Origin: Hydrogenophilales bacterium RIFOXYD1_FULL_62_11
GTDB taxonomy: Bacteria > Pseudomonadota > Gammaproteobacteria > Burkholderiales > Thiobacillaceae
Reading direction: 5' to 3'
DNA length: 5,928 nucleotides
Assembly: GCA_001802655.1 (NCBI GenBank)
Contig: MGZO01000124.1
Location: 25,462-31,389 of the forward strand
A program made the position numbers and the translations under genes. Positions 5,257 through 5,928 of this stretch are shown here, piece by piece (position 1 is the stretch's first letter; every line of letters starts with the position of its first letter). Below the pieces are notes generated by a model, which worked only from the letters and a program-made list of their open reading frames with translations, was not told where the DNA came from and made no database searches.

Positions 5257-5928
5257 ATGCAATTACACAGACAAGACCTGCCCCATCGCATCGGCATGCT
5301 GTTGCTGGTGTTGTGCGTGCCGTTGCTGCTGTGGCAGACCGTGCCGGTCAATCAGTCGGCAATCCCTGGATCGACCTTTCTCGCAGTCCATTCGATGCTG
5401 GAGATCATCGCCATCGTCGTTGCTGCGCTGGTCTTTTTTACCGGCCACGGTGCAGAGAAAATCCCTCGAGCCGTACGTTCTCTTGTACTGGGCTATGCGT
5501 TTCTGGCCGTGGCGCTGTTCGACATCCTGCATTTTCTGTCTTACCTGGGCATGCCGGATGTGGTGAGCCCCAATTCTCCCCACAAATCGATTTTGTTCTG
5601 GTTGTGTGGACGTATTGCGGCGGGGGTGGGGTTGCTGGCCTATGTCCTGATTCCAGCGGGGCTTGTGACGCGCGACGTGGTGCGGCGTGGCGCGCTGGCG
5701 GGTGTGTTGCTGGGCGTGGGGGCGATTGCGACCGCTTTTTTGAGCACACCGCAATTGATGCCGGCGATGTACGTGGGCGGACTCGGGTTGACTCCGCTCA
5801 AAATCGCCCTCGAATGGGGGGTGTTTTGCCTGTATCTGGCGATAGCTGGCCTGTTGTATCTGCGCCGCAGGCAGGTCACGCACTGCAATGTCGACAGCTT
5901 GATGCTGGCCCTGCTGTTGATGGCTGCG
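5257..5928 (+). CDS. MASE3-domain membrane sensor protein, N-terminal part (output domain beyond window)
   Basis: The frame is open from ATG 5257 to the right edge, 224 residues with no stop. It is nearly all membrane: hydrophobic segments at about 13-30, 41-63, 75-94, 112-134, 145-163, 183-202 and from 214 onward. MASE3 hallmarks are visible: FLAVHSMLEIIAI (41-53) with His45 and Glu49, LFDILHFLSYLGMPD (87-101) with Asp89 and His92, and SILFWLCGRIAAGVGLL (111-127). MASE3 is a predicted inner-membrane sensory module of unknown ligand, found in front of histidine kinase, PAS, GGDEF or EAL domains. The product is therefore a signal-transduction protein, probably a diguanylate cyclase/phosphodiesterase or a histidine kinase, but the output cannot be known here. 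GGAG (5241-5244) is 12 nt from the ATG, a long spacing; Met14 is an alternative but would remove the start of the first segment. Confidence 0.85.
   Translation, partial: MQLHRQDLPHRIGMLLLVLCVPLLLWQTVPVNQSAIPGSTFLAVHSMLEIIAIVVAALVFFTGHGAEKIPRAVRSLVLGYAFLAVALFDILHFLSYLGMPDVVSPNSPHKSILFWLCGRIAAGVGLLAYVLIPAGLVTRDVVRRGALAGVLLGVGAIATAFLSTPQLMPAMYVGGLGLTPLKIALEWGVFCLYLAIAGLLYLRRRQVTHCNVDSLMLALLLMAA

Noticed and set aside
5263..5883. 206-codon minus-strand open frame opposite the MASE3 gene
   Set aside because: It is a Gln/His/Arg-rich shadow of a hydrophobic membrane gene; the plus frame has clear transmembrane segments and MASE3 motifs.

Overview
The window looks like chromosome from a beta- or gammaproteobacterium, with beta slightly favoured. 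The evidence is the gene order yqgE-ruvX-pyrR-pyrB-pyrX, which is shared by Pseudomonas and many Betaproteobacteria, together with GC-rich third codon positions and protein sequences typical of those groups. No RNA gene, mobile element, CRISPR array or phage-like feature is visible.

Layout. Positions 1-3556 hold a tightly packed minus-strand operon, read right to left: yqgE (algH family), ruvX (yqgF), pyrR, pyrB, and a dihydroorotase-like gene that runs off the left edge. The genes overlap or nearly touch: 8 nt between yqgE and ruvX, a 20-nt ruvX/pyrR overlap, and ATGA overlaps at pyrR/pyrB and pyrB/pyrX. A divergent gap of 84 bp (3557-3640) separates this operon from a plus-strand class I CPD photolyase gene (3641-5071). 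A 185-bp intergenic region (5072-5256) follows. It holds an inverted repeat followed by a T-tract, a second weaker hairpin and a possible 23-codon small ORF. From 5257 to the right edge is the 5' part of a plus-strand gene for a MASE3-type membrane sensor whose output domain lies outside the window.

How the genes work together. pyrB encodes a catalytically complete aspartate transcarbamoylase with an N-terminal extension. The overlapping downstream gene has the dihydroorotase fold but has lost nearly all metal-binding residues: HxH is replaced by S-V-R, and other ligand sites are also substituted. It is therefore read as PyrX/PyrC', the structural partner of class A ATCase, not as a working dihydroorotase, and an active PyrC should be encoded elsewhere. 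PyrR is a PRPP-binding UMP-forming/pyrimidine regulatory homologue. RuvX and YqgE are conserved housekeeping neighbours with no known direct role in pyrimidine synthesis. Photolyase and the MASE3 sensor are separate units.

Overall this is a mostly conserved housekeeping region. The most instructive point is the pseudo-dihydroorotase, which simple annotation would mislabel. No clearly undescribed system was found.
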